Of a DNA stretch of 64,000 bases, positions 25,601-39,235 are shown piece after piece. The stretch spans positions 2,718,501 through 2,782,500 of the forward strand of contig JBAMJR010000001.1 of assembly GCA_038501785.1 (NCBI GenBank), in the 5' to 3' direction. The translations under genes and the position numbers were made by a program. How positions within the stretch are numbered: the first letter of the stretch is position 1; each line of letters opens with the position of its first letter. The notes under the pieces are model-generated. The model was given only the letters and a program-made list of their open reading frames with translations. It did not search any database and had not been told where the DNA came from. The DNA comes from Myoxocephalus aenaeus. Taxonomy: Eukaryota > Chordata > Actinopteri > Perciformes > Cottidae.

Positions 25601-28242
25601 AGGTGGGCATGCTAACCACTGAGCCACAGTCACTCTCAACTCCAGTTGGTGTATTTGGACAAATTTCAACTTCATGACAATGAAAATGACGCGAATTGCA
25701 GTACAGCTGAACATGGCTATGTTTAGCTAAAAATAGCCTGATGACAGTTTTGACTGAATGGCAATAACGAACATCACACACCTTCACTGGCTAGCTAACT
25801 TTAGCCAACTATCAAGATTACCTGACATTATGATCCTATAGAAAGGACCGGCCCTGCCTAGAGGGGTATAGTCTGGCCCAGGCTATTTTACACACCCGGG
25901 TATAGTTTGGCCTAGGACAGTTTATCCCCAGGGTATACTCTGGCCGGGGCCAAAGTAAACCCAGGTATACTCTGGGCGGGGGTTAATTTGGCCTGTTACA
26001 CCGGGAATCGAACCGCCAAACCTGTGATTAAAGGATGACCCGCTCTTGTTCCAGAGCCACAGCCTGCCAAAATAAGTAAGCAATGCACTGCACAGAAACC
26101 CACTGTAGCTGAGTATCATTGCATTATCCAGTACGTTATACAGCTTGACAACATGCGTCACACCATTTTATATATCGACACAGATAATCAGAGGTCGGAC
26201 AAAATAAATAAACAGGAGATTTTTTTTTGCCCAAAAGCTTAATGTGTAAGGAAGAAAACCAGATTGAATATAGATGAAACTTCAAGTCAAATCATATCAG
26301 GTCTAACTTAACTGTATCCTAATACTAAACAACATAAAAAAGTAAAAGTGTAAAGACAGACGAACAAGACAACAAAGGAAGTTGGAAAGAGAAAAAGATA
26401 GAAAAAGGGGATAGAAAAGAATTGGAAAGAGGTCGTTTCTTATCGGCTCATGGAGGAATGGAGCAAGAGTGTGTCAGAGAGAGATAGAGCCAGGGTGGAG
26501 AGGGAAATAAACACAACAGTCGACAACTTCCTGGTTTGTGTTTGGTAGAAAGAGAAAGCCAGTGGTTCTGTTTCCACAAAATAAACACTGTCGGCTCTGA
26601 TAGCAAAAGATGTCTCAATTCCTTCACCAGGACATTATTGGTGAGAAATGAAGTTGGATAAATGTGGAGCCCTGAAGAAGCCATGAAAATAAACAACAAA
26701 TGCTCTTGAACATTGGACAAGCAGTCCATTTGATTATTTACTTTGTATTGCCTGGATGACGAATAAATTTAAACCAAGCAGATCAATGCCTCAAAGCGCC
26801 CAGCCACAAGATGGCTACTGGATGTTTGGCTCACATATTTTTCTCCACTGCTTTGAAGTGAACAAAAAAAGCTTTTCTCCAGATATATATATACAAATTA
26901 AAGGCCAAAACTTCTGAAAATATCTGAATAAACTCTGTGTCAAGAGGGAAGTACATGCATTCCTTTTAAGTTAAAGGCTCAGTTGTAAAAAAGAAAAGAA
27001 AATCGTCACATGTCTTTTCTGACCATGGGATATGTGCTTTGGGGACGTGTTTGGACTTATACGAGTATTCACTTGTTAGGTTTCCTTATTCCCTTGTATT
27101 GAAGCCCGTATGATGGAACGATTCAAGCATGCGTTTCCTGCTTATAATATATTGCCAATAAGTATTTATTTATGTTGGATGGAAACATAGTGTGTCTGTA
27201 CCTAAAGGCCTAACTTACCCAGGCTCCACACTCTTTACCCCTCTTGACAAAGATGGCAGCATGCATGAAACTTAAACACAACACTATGTCCATTCATGAT
27301 CCAGTCTGTCATCTACAAAGACAAATGTGCCTATGATGCAAGAGGGGACTTTTCTTTCCATATGCAGTTGACAAAATAACTTTTCTTACTTCTGCATGTG
27401 TTTATAATTAAATGTGATACTTAACAATAGTGTCAAGACATGTGTAATGGAAAAAATACTGCACTTATAATTGTTGCAGGTTTGAATATCATATCATATT
27501 ATATTCAATATAATCATGTTCGAGCAGCTGAAAAAAGATTTTGATCTCCCCAAAACAGATTTCTTCAGATACCTACAATTGAGAACTTTTCTAACAACAC
27601 ACAAGTGGGGAAAGCTTGTGAAATGTACGACTCTAGAAAGGCTTTTAATAAAAATACAGATGGGCAACGAAGATAAGAAAACAATAAGTAAACTATATAA
27701 CATATTTCTATCTATGAATCTACCACAGAATACCTGGGAGGATATGCACAGAGGCACACCTAGTTACAAACTCAAACACCTGGAGGGAATTTAAATGGAA
27801 ATTAGCCAAGATGGGCCCAACATGTTCCAACTAGTGTTGGCGGAACTGTGGAAGCGCTGCCAATCACACACATATATTCTGGCTATGCCCTAAATTAAGT
27901 ACATATTGGAGAGGAGTCTTTGATGCCCTCAAAGAAATATTCCAACAAGACCCCACAGTAGCAATATTGGGAGCGATACCTGAAGGCCTGGATGGGAGGG
28001 CCAAAAAATACCTCCCAAACATACTACTCACAGCAGCTTTGAAGGGTATAACCATCAGATGGTTAAAACTGAATCCCTCGACATACGATAGATGGATCCA
28101 AAAAGTATGGGATATCTATCAAATGGAGCGAATCACATATTCATTAAGGCTCCAGAAGCCTATCTTCACTAAACGATGGAGTCCTGTCGCAGCATTATTA
28201 TTACAATGAGGGCTACTACTTTATGTTCTCGTTAACTCTCTC

Positions 28243-28289
<47 letters not shown>

Positions 28290-30349
28290 CAATCCTCACT
28301 GAAAAGCATATATAGCACATACAATACTACACTCTGGAGTGGACAATTATTAATTCTTCATTCTATTTAAATTATGTATTTTATTTAATTATTTAAATTT
28401 AATTATTTATGTATGCAATCTATCCATGATTATAATCCTTATTTCCCCTCTTTTGTTTTCTCTTTTTTCTTAAAGTTAGCACCATTTTATGTTTGTTGTT
28501 CTTTCTGTGTGTTGTACCTGAATATCATGTGTACCAAGACATACAACTGAAAAATTGACAAAGAACGTAAATGTCTGAAAATATTTTTTTTTTATCTTAT
28601 TGAAAAATAAATATAATCATGTTGTGCTTAGGCTGGCGAGAACCTTTTGAGGCCCCTATTTGTTAAAACTCCTCAAGTATACTCATTAAACTTCCCGAGA
28701 AATCGCATGATTTATGGGTATCCCCCAATTACATTTCATTTAGCTGACGCTTTTATCCAAAGCAACTTCAATTTTTGCTCTATACACCTTAGACACAGCA
28801 ACAGGGAGCAATTCGGGGTTAAGTGTCTTGCTCAAGGACATAACAACGAGGACTAGCGGAGCCGGGGCTTGAACCACTGATCCTCTGATTGAAAGACAGG
28901 CATGCTAACCACTGAGCCACAGTCATTCTGCAGCCTTGTTCCTTCCTGCGCAGGAATAAATACTCAGAAGCTTAAAGGTTGTTGTTGGAGCTCATTATTT
29001 TAAACATCTCATCCAAAGCTTCTGAATAGGAGTTACAAATAATTCCACCTGTTACGCCCCCTGATTTAACTCCGCCCTCTTGCTGTCTAATTGTTGCAGA
29101 TCTGGCGCACCTGGAGCAGCGCCACCTGAGAGACATCAGGCAATCAGTGGGCTGGAGATACAGACACCCAGATCCAGTGCTCTCTTTCTCTTCCTCTGAG
29201 CTGCGAGCGGTCGGACTTGAGGTTGTATGGTGCGGGCTACCATTTGTGACATTTTGGGGGAAATTGTGTAGGGGTTCTTTGTAATTTGTGTTGTCACTTC
29301 TGTTTTCTCCTGTTTTGTGGCTAGACAGGGAGGTCAGTATTGTTGTTCCTTTGTTCTACGATAGGCAAGAAATACTTTGTGTTCTAGCTAGTGTAGGGGG
29401 TTTTGTTTGTTGTTTTGGCCTTTGAGACCATGAGGCCTATTGCTTCCATTTTAGTTCATTTCCCTTTTTGTTAACTGATAAGCTGTCAATAAATTATATT
29501 TATTGCCGCTTGAACATCTCACCTGCCTTGTCATTTCCCTTCCTTGTTCCACCTTTGCCAAGGCTATTTTCCCTTTGTATGCGTGTTAGGCCTGTGTACC
29601 CAACAGAGCAAAAGTGCCTGGGAATGTGACTTAATTACTGAGCAAAATAAAAAAATAGGTGTTGTGTTTGAGACTTTTTAATAAAACAATGTTCATTTAG
29701 CCTGACCCTCTTCGAGCTGTTTCTCAACGAGGTGCATGTCACAAACTCAAGCAGAACTTCAAACGGTTGCACAAGCAACCAGATATGTGGCAGTAAAAAC
29801 AAGTCATCATCGAACCCGTGAACTGCTCGAGGTTTTGAACATGGCACCAAAAATGTATGAATCGTTCGGATCATACTTGGTGAATCAAGACCATGTTAAA
29901 CAGAACCATATACTGCATTGTCACACCACTGTATTTCTTTATGTCGTTCTTTCCCCCCCCCTCTGTGTTCTCATATTGTTGTATTTATTCTAGCGTCATG
30001 TAAAAGCACTTGTCTTCACCTATTGAGTTAATAACTAAACCATATTTTGTGTGTGTAGGAAGACATCAGAACTGAAATCCTCTTGTAACTCACCACATGC
30101 TTTCGCTGCACCTATGCACAGTTCCTCTGCTACGTACTCCCCTGGTGGAAACGTGAGCACACTTTCTGAACCGTTAGCCACTCCTCCATCCTTCCCCAGG
30201 TGATACAGGTGGACAGTGAGGCAGGTCGCATTCGCGTCCTGCTTGGAGTCGAGTCCAGCGGCCGGGTCCAGGTCAGACGGGAGGCCATTGGGATGTGCTG
30301 TGGGACCGGAGATGGGTGGGTCCATGTCGGTCAGCAGAATACAGGCCAT
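10234..30349 (-). CDS. jak2: tyrosine-protein kinase JAK2 (23 coding exons)
   Basis: Cytosolic kinase bound to cytokine receptors (EPO, GH, interferon-gamma types) that phosphorylates STATs. Coding exons in transcript order: 30349-30094 (ATG at 30349), 23645-23522, 23420-23300, 22716-22571, 21880-21586, 21371-21252, 20865-20708, 20606-20495, 19872-19686, 18538-18414, 17076-16942, 16772-16685, 15557-15430, 15266-15128, 14933-14782, 14304-14154, 14008-13875, 13326-13137, 12467-12343, 11564-11392, 11128-11011, 10763-10650, 10341-10234. All join in phase to 3399 nt, or 1132 residues, the human length. Domains: FERM (EYVAEE, LTRKRIRYRF, TGNTGIQWS), SH2-like (DGYYRL, GLYSLRCSPKD), pseudokinase with HGN and DPG in place of HRD and DFG, and kinase with GKGNFGSV, K882, HRD D976, DFG 994-996 and activation-loop Y1007-Y1008. 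Valine 616 in GVCVCG corresponds to human V617. The first GTG-initiated reading upstream of ATG 30349 is not a start. Teleosts have jak2a and jak2b; I cannot tell which this is. Confidence 0.98.
14466..14728. repeat. percomorph MITE-like repeat with inverted ends
   Basis: Starts 'tttgacattttagaaaa' and ends 'tttcccaaaatgtcaaa', which are inverted repeats of each other. The interior carries 'gttagatgagatgagtgata' and 'agcttagcttagcata'. I know this combination as a very abundant dispersed repeat of spiny-rayed fishes, which is one reason for the organism call. It lies in the jak2 intron between exons 14304-14154 and 14933-14782. Confidence 0.7.
16283..16326. repeat. perfect 21-bp inverted repeat with 2-nt spacer
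   Basis: The left arm 16283-16303 starts GCAGCGGCCCATTAG and the right arm 16306-16326 is its exact reverse complement. The spacer is CC. It is intronic within jak2 and could form a cruciform, or a hairpin in pre-mRNA. Confidence 0.95.
16641..16673 (-). repeat. (CA)n microsatellite just after a jak2 5' splice site
   Basis: On the gene strand this is a CA tract beginning about a dozen nt downstream of the donor of jak2 exon 16772-16685, whose donor reads GTAAGT. Confidence 0.9.
16854..16918 (-). repeat. (GTGA)n tetranucleotide array in a short jak2 intron
   Basis: About 16 tandem copies, TCAC on the plus strand and GTGA on the gene strand. They fill over a third of the 169-nt intron between jak2 exons 17076-16942 and 16772-16685. 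Each unit boundary spells GTGAGT. Confidence 0.95.
19186..19657. mobile_element. non-autonomous hAT-type DNA transposon (472 bp)
   Basis: The element starts CAGGGGTAGTCAAAC and ends GTTTGACACCCCTG, imperfect inverted terminal repeats of hAT type. It is flanked by an exact 8-bp target-site duplication, ATCTTAGT, at 19178-19185 and 19658-19665. The interior contains the 'cggcccgtgggccgg' motif common to vertebrate non-autonomous hAT copies. No transposase is present. It sits in a jak2 intron and ends about 20 bp from the 5' splice site of exon 19872-19686. Confidence 0.9.
24998..26005. mobile_element. nested inverted-repeat DNA transposon (about 1 kb)
   Basis: The ends are perfect 15-bp inverted repeats, CCCGGTGTAACAGGC at 24998-25012 and its reverse complement at 25991-26005. 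Both ends carry subterminal units of the form GGTATA(G/C)TCTGGCC: four on the right (near 25865, 25899, 25932 and 25964) and inverted ones on the left (25010-25100). The element is inserted inside a dispersed repeat and itself contains a full copy of that same repeat family (25440-25636). No transposase frame is visible. The target duplication is hidden by the palindromic CCGG at the ends. Confidence 0.75.
25440..25636. repeat. dispersed repeat copy inside the 1-kb transposon
   Basis: Begins 'acattacattaagctgatgc', continues through 'ttgctcaaggacacatcaac' and 'gctcgaaccaccaatcctct', and ends 'gagccacagtc'. It matches the copy at 28733-28925 nearly throughout. A tail of this type, in reverse, is seen at 31602-31672. 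Confidence 0.8.
26064..27506. other. jak2 intron, nothing recognised
   Basis: Intronic DNA between the nested repeat and the LINE copy. No exon, RNA or clear repeat was identified. Confidence 0.4.
27521..28609 (+). mobile_element. 5'-truncated LINE (L1/Tx1-like) with target-site duplication
   Basis: The insertion encodes the C-terminal end of an ORF2-type reverse transcriptase polyprotein. The frame from 27516 has FFRYLQLRTF, characteristic of the region after the RT domain. A frame change near 27770 is followed by WREF, CG-x3-NHTHIFWLCP and, from 27967, GITIRWLK, YDRWIQ and a RWSP ending (stop at 28207-28209). The copy is flanked by a 14-bp duplication AATATAATCATGTT at 27507-27520 and 28610-28623, as expected for target-primed insertion. 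It lies antisense to jak2 in the intron after the first coding exon. The frameshift and a stop show it is dead. Confidence 0.88.
28246..28288. repeat. (CA)n microsatellite in the LINE 3' region
   Basis: About 21 CA dinucleotides, lying within the inserted LINE after its last frame. Confidence 0.9.
28733..28925. repeat. dispersed repeat, second complete copy
   Basis: Same family and orientation as 25440-25636, with the core 'cttttatccaaagcaacttc' and the 'ttgaaccactgatcctct' box. Confidence 0.8.
29050..29600. repeat. LTR-like dispersed repeat (possible solo LTR)
   Basis: Begins TGTTACGCCCCCTG and contains 'gagacatcaggcaatcagtg' and an internal CAATAAAT hexamer, features I associate with fish gypsy-type LTRs. 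The 7-mer TTCCACC precedes the start and recurs near 29549, but the right boundary does not end in CA. The ends and class are therefore uncertain. No gag-pol frame is present nearby. Confidence 0.4.
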
Positions 30350-30539
30350 GCGCTGCGTAAAACAAACATCCACCTGCAGGGGACAAAGAAAAAAAACACA
30401 GGTGAGACTGAGTAGAAAAGTATTGTACTGTAGTTCTGGGGACAGCTAGTTTTACGGCGCATACTGATGGAATTATATTAGTTTTGCTGGTGGTGATGAA
30501 TCATCAGGGGACAATGGTTGTTTCAGTCTATTCTGAGGA

Positions 30540-30650
30540 GCACATGCATGTCTGAACCAAATTGTAATGCAATCTATCTAATAGTTGCCAAGACATTTAA
30601 TTCAAAACCTCAAATGTCAACCTCATGGTGGTGCAAGAGAAAGGTTTGTT
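30540..30650. repeat. fragment of a common teleost dispersed repeat
   Basis: Contains 'atagttgccaagacattt' and 'caaatgtcaacctcatggtg', which I recognise as part of a high-copy teleost element. It is in the first jak2 intron. Confidence 0.5.
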
Positions 30651-31369
30651 GCTCATGAGTCATGTTTACGGGTAAAAGTGTTGTTTCAGCTTGTGAATTC
30701 TCTGCTATGGGTGTGAATTTAGTTCCTTTCTTTTGGCTGATGTCCTGCTCTCCCTAACATTGGGGAGAAGTCATTGATTACCTATGCTCCCAAAGGGAGG
30801 TAAGGGAAGTAAGTTAGGAATGTTTTATGTTTGTAGTCAGTGTTGTAGTGTGTACCTTGGATGAAGCAGCTTCAATAAAAACTGATTTCTCTGAGAATAA
30901 TGTGTTTAAATGTGGAGAAGATCAAGTGTAAAGCTCGGAAATAGCAGCACACTCTAACTTTAACCCTAAAATGGCTACTTTCTGTCTCGGCCACATCCAT
31001 TTTGAACAGTGTAACTGATTCAGATGTCTGAGATGTATGGTATCGCTCTCAATAACCATATCATCAATTAGTCTACAATTTATGGTTACTTATCAGAAGA
31101 CACAAGCACAAGACTGCATCTCTCTCAATTTACCATACAGACTGCCCTGGGTCGCTCTCAGCAGTTCTAGTCTTAAAACTATATACGTATGCACTCAATT
31201 ATTTTTACACATGAAAACACATTTGGTAATTTCTCTATTCCTGTGTTTACTCTACCAACAGGTTGACATTTGTACAATAACTATTGGATGAACTGCCATG
31301 CCGTTTGACACAATGAAGTCCCATCCAAGATGAAATGCGCTGATTTTGGTGATCCCCCTGAATGAGCTC

Positions 31370-31672
31370 CCCATTGACATCAGGACAGCAGAAAGTCTCT
31401 ACATCTTACGTCGAAAACTAAAAACGCATCTTTCGACTACACCTTGAATAAGGAAGGTAGCACTGTACTAGCACTCTAGTAGCACTTTGATGTCTCTTAT
31501 TGATAGCACTTTTGTGATTTTCTGTAATTTTTGTAATTTAACTCTATTGAAGAAACTGTACTTTAGTGATTATTGATTCTTGTTGTTCTGAGTTTGTACT
31601 CATGATTGAATGCACTATTGTAAGTCGCTTTGGATAAAAGCGTCAGCTAAATGACATGTAATGTAATGTATG
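31370..31672 (+). repeat. LINE 3'-end remnant
   Basis: At 31370-31440 the plus strand reads LPIDIRTAESLYILRRKLK, typical of the C-terminus of fish non-LTR retrotransposon ORFs. It is followed by an untranslated tail ending 'gtaagtcgctttggataaaa'. This tail is the reverse complement of the start of the repeats at 25440 and 28733. Confidence 0.6.
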
Positions 31673-31974
31673 CGACATCATGTTTTGCTTCGATACAGAC
31701 GGTCAGATGTGTAATTTTTCCATTCTGAGACAAAATGTGTTTGGGTTGAAAGGTCTTATAGATATTAAAGAAAAAACAAAATATGAATACGCCAGCCTGA
31801 GTGAGTGATTTCATAACCTCCTTGCATTATTTCCCATACATCATTGTACAGGGAAAAAGTGTATGGTTACTAAATCTATACTCTTAACTGCAATGATGAC
31901 CGACAGTAAAATGCCACAAACAGTGAAAAGCTGGCGCAGCACAGCCGATTGAGAGTAGTATTATCAGCAGAGAA

Positions 31975-32045
31975 GAGTCAAAAGGAAATGGAAACTATAC
32001 TCTAGAGTCTAGAGTATATTGTTTCCATTTCCTTACTTTTGACTC
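31975..32045. repeat. 71-bp near-perfect palindrome
   Basis: The arms start GAGTCAAAAG and meet at TCTAGA-GTC-TCTAGA. The right arm has about four extra bases; otherwise the arms match. It is in the first jak2 intron. Confidence 0.85.
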
Positions 32046-35000
32046 TCGACCATACTGAACCAAAAGCTCCATTAAAGACAAAATGCTATGAAGACATGGG
32101 TAAGCTTAAAGGAAAACATAGATTACCTGAATGCTGAAACCATTGCTGTTTAGATCCTTTAGGCTTACACTCTTCCAATAGCGTACTATTAGCAGACTGC
32201 AATGTTCATGCAAGTGGAATTTGAGCCATTTCTGCAACAACTGAACTTAACTGTGTTTTTCTGAATTTGTTATTCTTATTTTGTGACCTCCAGCACATTC
32301 AGTATCCAAAGATTTTCTCAAGGATTTAGCATCACAGTGGCTGGCGTCCAACATTAAGACCGAGTAACGGTGTCCATTGAAATGACATGGAGTGCAATGG
32401 TGTAAAACGTTCATTATCGCCATAAAAAAACGGACAAATGCACCACCAGTGACATCTGTTAGTTAAGCTATATTCACTCAGGAAATCTCAGGAAATGTAG
32501 ATCTCTTTTGCAAGAGAGACCTGAGAACAAATAACATATAAAAGTACAACAACATTCTCTCAAAACGAGCATCGCACACACACAATGTACATTTAAACTG
32601 TTGCTTGATGTTTGACAGAGTGTGTGATTCTATTTAGGATACTACACAGAAGCTGGTGCAAAGTTAAAGTAAAAAGCTAAGCAAGAAATAATATAATGCA
32701 ACGTATTGTTTTGGCTAACAAGGCCTCCAGATGGGGTAGAACACTGTTGATGCAACACGGTTGGAGAACGTTGATATAAACAAGAGGAAGGACAACATGA
32801 ACACTGCTCTCTAACTTTCCTTCAGTGTGTTTCCCACCCAACATGTTTATCAAGTAGCATGTACCAGTTCCTTATCTGAGCCTTGCTGCTGGTTGTGGTC
32901 AGCGCTATCATCTCAGACACATTCTGTGTCAACATTTACAGTTTTTTCTTCATCATTCAGTCATCAAACGATTAATCCAGAAAATAATATCTGATTAATG
33001 TGTCAAATAGAGCCTATTTCTTATAGGCTCTATTAATGAGAGGGCTACTAATACGGGAGGATGCCATAATAACTCTGAGAAGGGAGACACAGTGCATCCA
33101 ACAACCTTTATGTCACACCTTTATGTCTATGAGTATAATACAAGTTGAATGGTCGGATGCATAAATATCCCAAACAGAAGCCTGGTGCCAGCAGCATCGT
33201 GTTGTGCGAAATGTCTTCTCGTGGTTTCCAGATGTACAAAGCTGGGAGAGACGAACACATAGACACAACACACACTATCAATCCATCGCGACGGAGCCCG
33301 ATAAGTCTGCTAAAACAAGGAGAAAGAATAACACTTCACGTGTAAGACTGGTTCAGGTTGTATGCAAGTCTGAGCAGCATGTATGGAGTGTGAACACACA
33401 CAACATCCCCGGGGAAGAGAGAAGCCCCTGGCTACTGGTCGTCCCTGAAGCAGTCCATATCACCCTATTGTTGCTTAAAGGAGGAAAGGGATCGCTGGCT
33501 TCACTGTGTGCCGAGACGGATTTGTTTGTTTGTGGCACCTTCAGCCAAACAATACTCGATGATACTCCTGACTCAGTGATGATGGACCGAGTGGGGACTT
33601 CAGATAGCAGGTGGTGTTGTTTGCATTGTGTTACACCACCAATTGTAGCCTGGAGATCATCGCGTGTTACTAACCTTGCTCTTAAATCAAGCTCTAGAAA
33701 CTTGTTTTTATTGTTTTTAGTCTGTCATATACCTCATCATGTTTTGACAATTAACCACAGACTCTTTGTGATCCTCCTCCCCCTATTATCTTTTGTCAAA
33801 TGCTAATAAATAATTGATCAAAAGAAGACCGTGGTAGGCCGGGAATGTCTACCAAAACATGTGTTTGACTGTGGGATGCAATCTCCACTGAACTAACAGC
33901 ACAGTTGTGTCTAAAGTTCAGTTTGCCCTCACTCATTTCACATGTACTGATGCAACCATGCAGTTGTTTCAGTGGGCTTACACTTCCCCAAACGGGTCTG
34001 CAAAGCATATCTAAGCAGTGCACTTACTTTCTGTGGTGATGATTTGAAATCAACACAACATGAAACAGTGGATGACACATCTTTTGTTCTGCTACTGCTG
34101 CACAGTGTATTCTGTCTCTTCTCTGTGTGTTCATGCAGAAACACTGCACTTTGGTTTCCTGCTTTCTTTCCCAAATGATAAAAAAAAAAAAAAACATGAC
34201 ATGCTTGTGATTTCAGGCAGCTTTGGAAGTTAATAACTGTGAAATTATTTTGGCAAGAGTTTTGAGTCATGATGAAGTCAGTTAGGCTTCGCATGCATCA
34301 AACACTAAATGAATCAATGCTCCGGGAAACACAAGGCTACACATGTCATGCAAACCACATCACAGTGTGGGATGTTTTCATTCTTCTGGGTTCAGATGAA
34401 AGCTGTGAGTCTCCCTGAGATCCGGTAGTACAAAGACTAACACTGAACATTGTGACATTGTGACGTGGAAAAATGTGCGGCTGCAACTTTTCTATTGCTG
34501 CTACATGTTCAATTTTAAATTAGCCAACTCGTCGTTTCATTTCTTCATTACAGCAGCTGACAGTGCCGATCTTTCTATGTGACCTGAATTATACTTGCAA
34601 GAATGATGTACTTTCCCCTTAACTATCTGACACGGATTACGTTCTCCAACTAAAGTCCTGAACAAAAATGCCAATTCGGCTGCACGTGCTTTGACAAATA
34701 ACCTAATTAATCAACACTGCCTACTTACAAAAAATTATAATTCAGGAACAAATGTACTTGCTTTTAGAAACATATGAAAACAGGACACTTACCCTAAATA
34801 GATACACTACTAAGTGGCCTTGTTGTGATAAATGTTGACTGAAGAACCAGCAGTCCCCTTAACATGACGAACAGTCAATTTAGGAATCCATGTTGGTTCT
34901 GTTAGTTGGGGATGACTCAAACATTTCAAACAACACTTGCTTCCCTTCTCAAAACCAGAGAGCACAGCCAGCATTATGAAGCTTGAACTGGAAAATGACT

Positions 35001-35947
35001 TGACTGCTCTAAGAATTAACTAGCCTGGCTTTAAAAAATTGATTATCTCGAATTATCTTCATGAATCGTGTAACAGCTGCATCAACAAACTACTGTACAT
35101 TTACATTCAGTTAACAGTTTATTTTGGACACCCAGTTGGCCAAATGCATATGATTTAAGGATGGAGGAGTCACCTTTCCTGCACCTTATTAACAAACTCT
35201 GGGCCTCATCACTTCAGGAGTTGATTCAACTACAAGGATGTAGGTTGGATCACACAGACAGATATTATGCAATACGATTGAACGGCTCCAAAAGCTGCAG
35301 TTTTCAAAATCAGCTTAAAGTTGATTGAACAACTCTCAGGCCAATACATTGACATTAGTTCATCATAAAAATATAAATATCAGCGTTATGCAACAAGACA
35401 TTGTAATAACAGTGTCTCTATTACGTAGTTTGTCCGAGAGTGAACTGCCGATTCTTTCATTTCCAAATTTAAGGGATCTTTATTTAAAAAATGATTGCTT
35501 ATGTTACGCATTAACGTTGAAGAAATAAGTATTGGCCAACACACTATTTTTTTCAAACTCTCAAATATCGATTTCAGTATTGGCCTCAGATATCTGATAT
35601 CGACATGGCTCTTTTCAAAACCTCTTCAACAAGAACCTTGCAGGAATATTATATTAGAAAAAACATCCCAGTAGCTTCAGGTAGATGTACTGAATAAAGC
35701 AACTAAATACAAACCTATCGTGAAATACCACACCTGTTGACTGAGCAGGTTGATACCTCAAGATCATCACAAGATCAATTCAAGTTATGAATATCAGGTC
35801 TTTTGTTAAAACGCTTTCTGAATAAAAAACATAAGTGGGCTACATACAGTAAGTGAGGTATAGTCCAGAGTTTACTGTTCATCTCCAGTGTAGCAGCACA
35901 GACCAGCTGACAGGAACTTTCATCACACAACAATGATCCCATTCAAG

Positions 35948-35950
<3 letters not shown>
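32046..35950. other. first jak2 intron, nothing recognised
   Basis: No exon, RNA gene or mobile element could be supported. The longest open frame (33204-33806, plus strand) has no recognisable domain and is treated as chance. Confidence 0.4.

Positions 35951-36036
<86 letters not shown>
35951..36036 (-). repeat. (TG)n microsatellite touching a jak2 donor
   Basis: About 43 dinucleotides, GT on the gene strand, starting a few nt after the GTAAGT donor of the 5' UTR exon 36132-36043. Confidence 0.95.
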
Positions 36037-36037
<1 letters not shown>

Positions 36038-36042
36038 CTTAC

Positions 36043-36132
36043 TCTGCCTGTTGTCTCCTGGTGTGCTGCTGTGGCTGCTTGAGTTGTCCAAAATCCACAC
36101 AAGTCTGTCTCTGAAGTCCTGCGTGTCTTTGA
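36043..36132 (-). other. jak2: jak2 non-coding exon 2 (5' UTR)
   Basis: On the minus strand a TCTTACAG acceptor is followed by a 90-nt non-repetitive segment ending AGGCAGA|GTAAGT. It would splice to 30373, giving 24 nt of leader before the ATG at 30349. The segment is open in the coding frame but holds no in-frame ATG. Human JAK2 also has two non-coding leading exons. Inferred from splice signals; no transcript evidence. Confidence 0.65.
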
Positions 36133-36168
36133 CTGTAAGAGCCGATGGGAAAGCACCGAGGTTCACGC

Positions 36169-36170
<2 letters not shown>

Positions 36171-36206
<36 letters not shown>
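36171..36206. repeat. (GA)n microsatellite
   Basis: About 18 GA dinucleotides upstream of the jak2 leader exon. Confidence 0.95.
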
Positions 36207-36209
<3 letters not shown>

Positions 36210-36299
36210 ACCTGTGCGCGCAGGTCGGTAATCCACAGACCTAACGGGAACGACTCAACGTCAGTTGCCAGCAGAGTGAACCCCGTTCACTGTCTTCCC

Positions 36300-36640
36300 C
36301 ACGGTGTCCATGTCGTTTACTGAACTCTTCTCGTTTTACGCGGTGCGCCGAGCTCACGTGACGCTTTTGGGGGTTTTGGGGTGGAAAACGCAACTGTGAA
36401 CTCGTGTCCTGACTCACTCTCAGTGTCTCCTCCCTGTTCGTGTGAGTCCACCACAGTGACAGCACAGCAGGCTCCCCGAGAGATGCCGCCGCTGTGATGC
36501 TGGTGGGCGGAGCCGGACGCCTCCAAACGTCCAGCCTCTCTCCGACCGACGGACGTTCTTCCGCGTTTGAGGCGGAAGCGTTATGAATATTAGAGCCGAA
36601 GAAGTCAAAGTCAAAGGCGGTGGTGCACCGTGAGGAGCTC
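36300..36640 (-). promoter_or_regulatory. jak2: jak2 promoter and first non-coding exon
   Basis: CpG-rich stretch in otherwise AT-rich surroundings. On the minus strand a donor ACTGAGA|GTGAGT occurs at 36418, so a first non-coding exon of roughly 36418 to 36600 is plausible. The exact transcription start cannot be seen and there is no clear TATA box. Confidence 0.55.

Positions 36641-39235
<2,595 letters not shown>

Larger units (their letters stand above)
24935..26063. repeat. dispersed repeat split by a younger transposon
   Basis: The left part (about 24935-24997) carries a 'gggttcagtgtctcactcaaggaca' type sequence. The right part (about 26006-26063) resumes the same family with 'gaatcgaaccgcc...gagccacagcc'. 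Complete copies of this family are at 25440-25636 and 28733-28925, so the two parts are one copy interrupted by the element at 24998-26005. Its 'tcgaacc' box is tRNA/SINE-like, but the class is not certain. Confidence 0.7.

Noticed and set aside
30350..30373. N-terminal extension of JAK2 (VDVCFTQR) before the ATG
   Set aside because: It would need a GTG start. The ATG at 30349 gives MAC... matching the family and yields exactly 1132 residues.
33204..33806. 200-codon plus-strand open frame in jak2 intron 1
   Set aside because: No domain, no conserved composition and no splice or promoter context; consistent with chance.
35879..36166. Frame with a long Cys-Val run
   Set aside because: It is a translation of the TG repeat and the jak2 leader exon, with no initiating ATG in phase with jak2.
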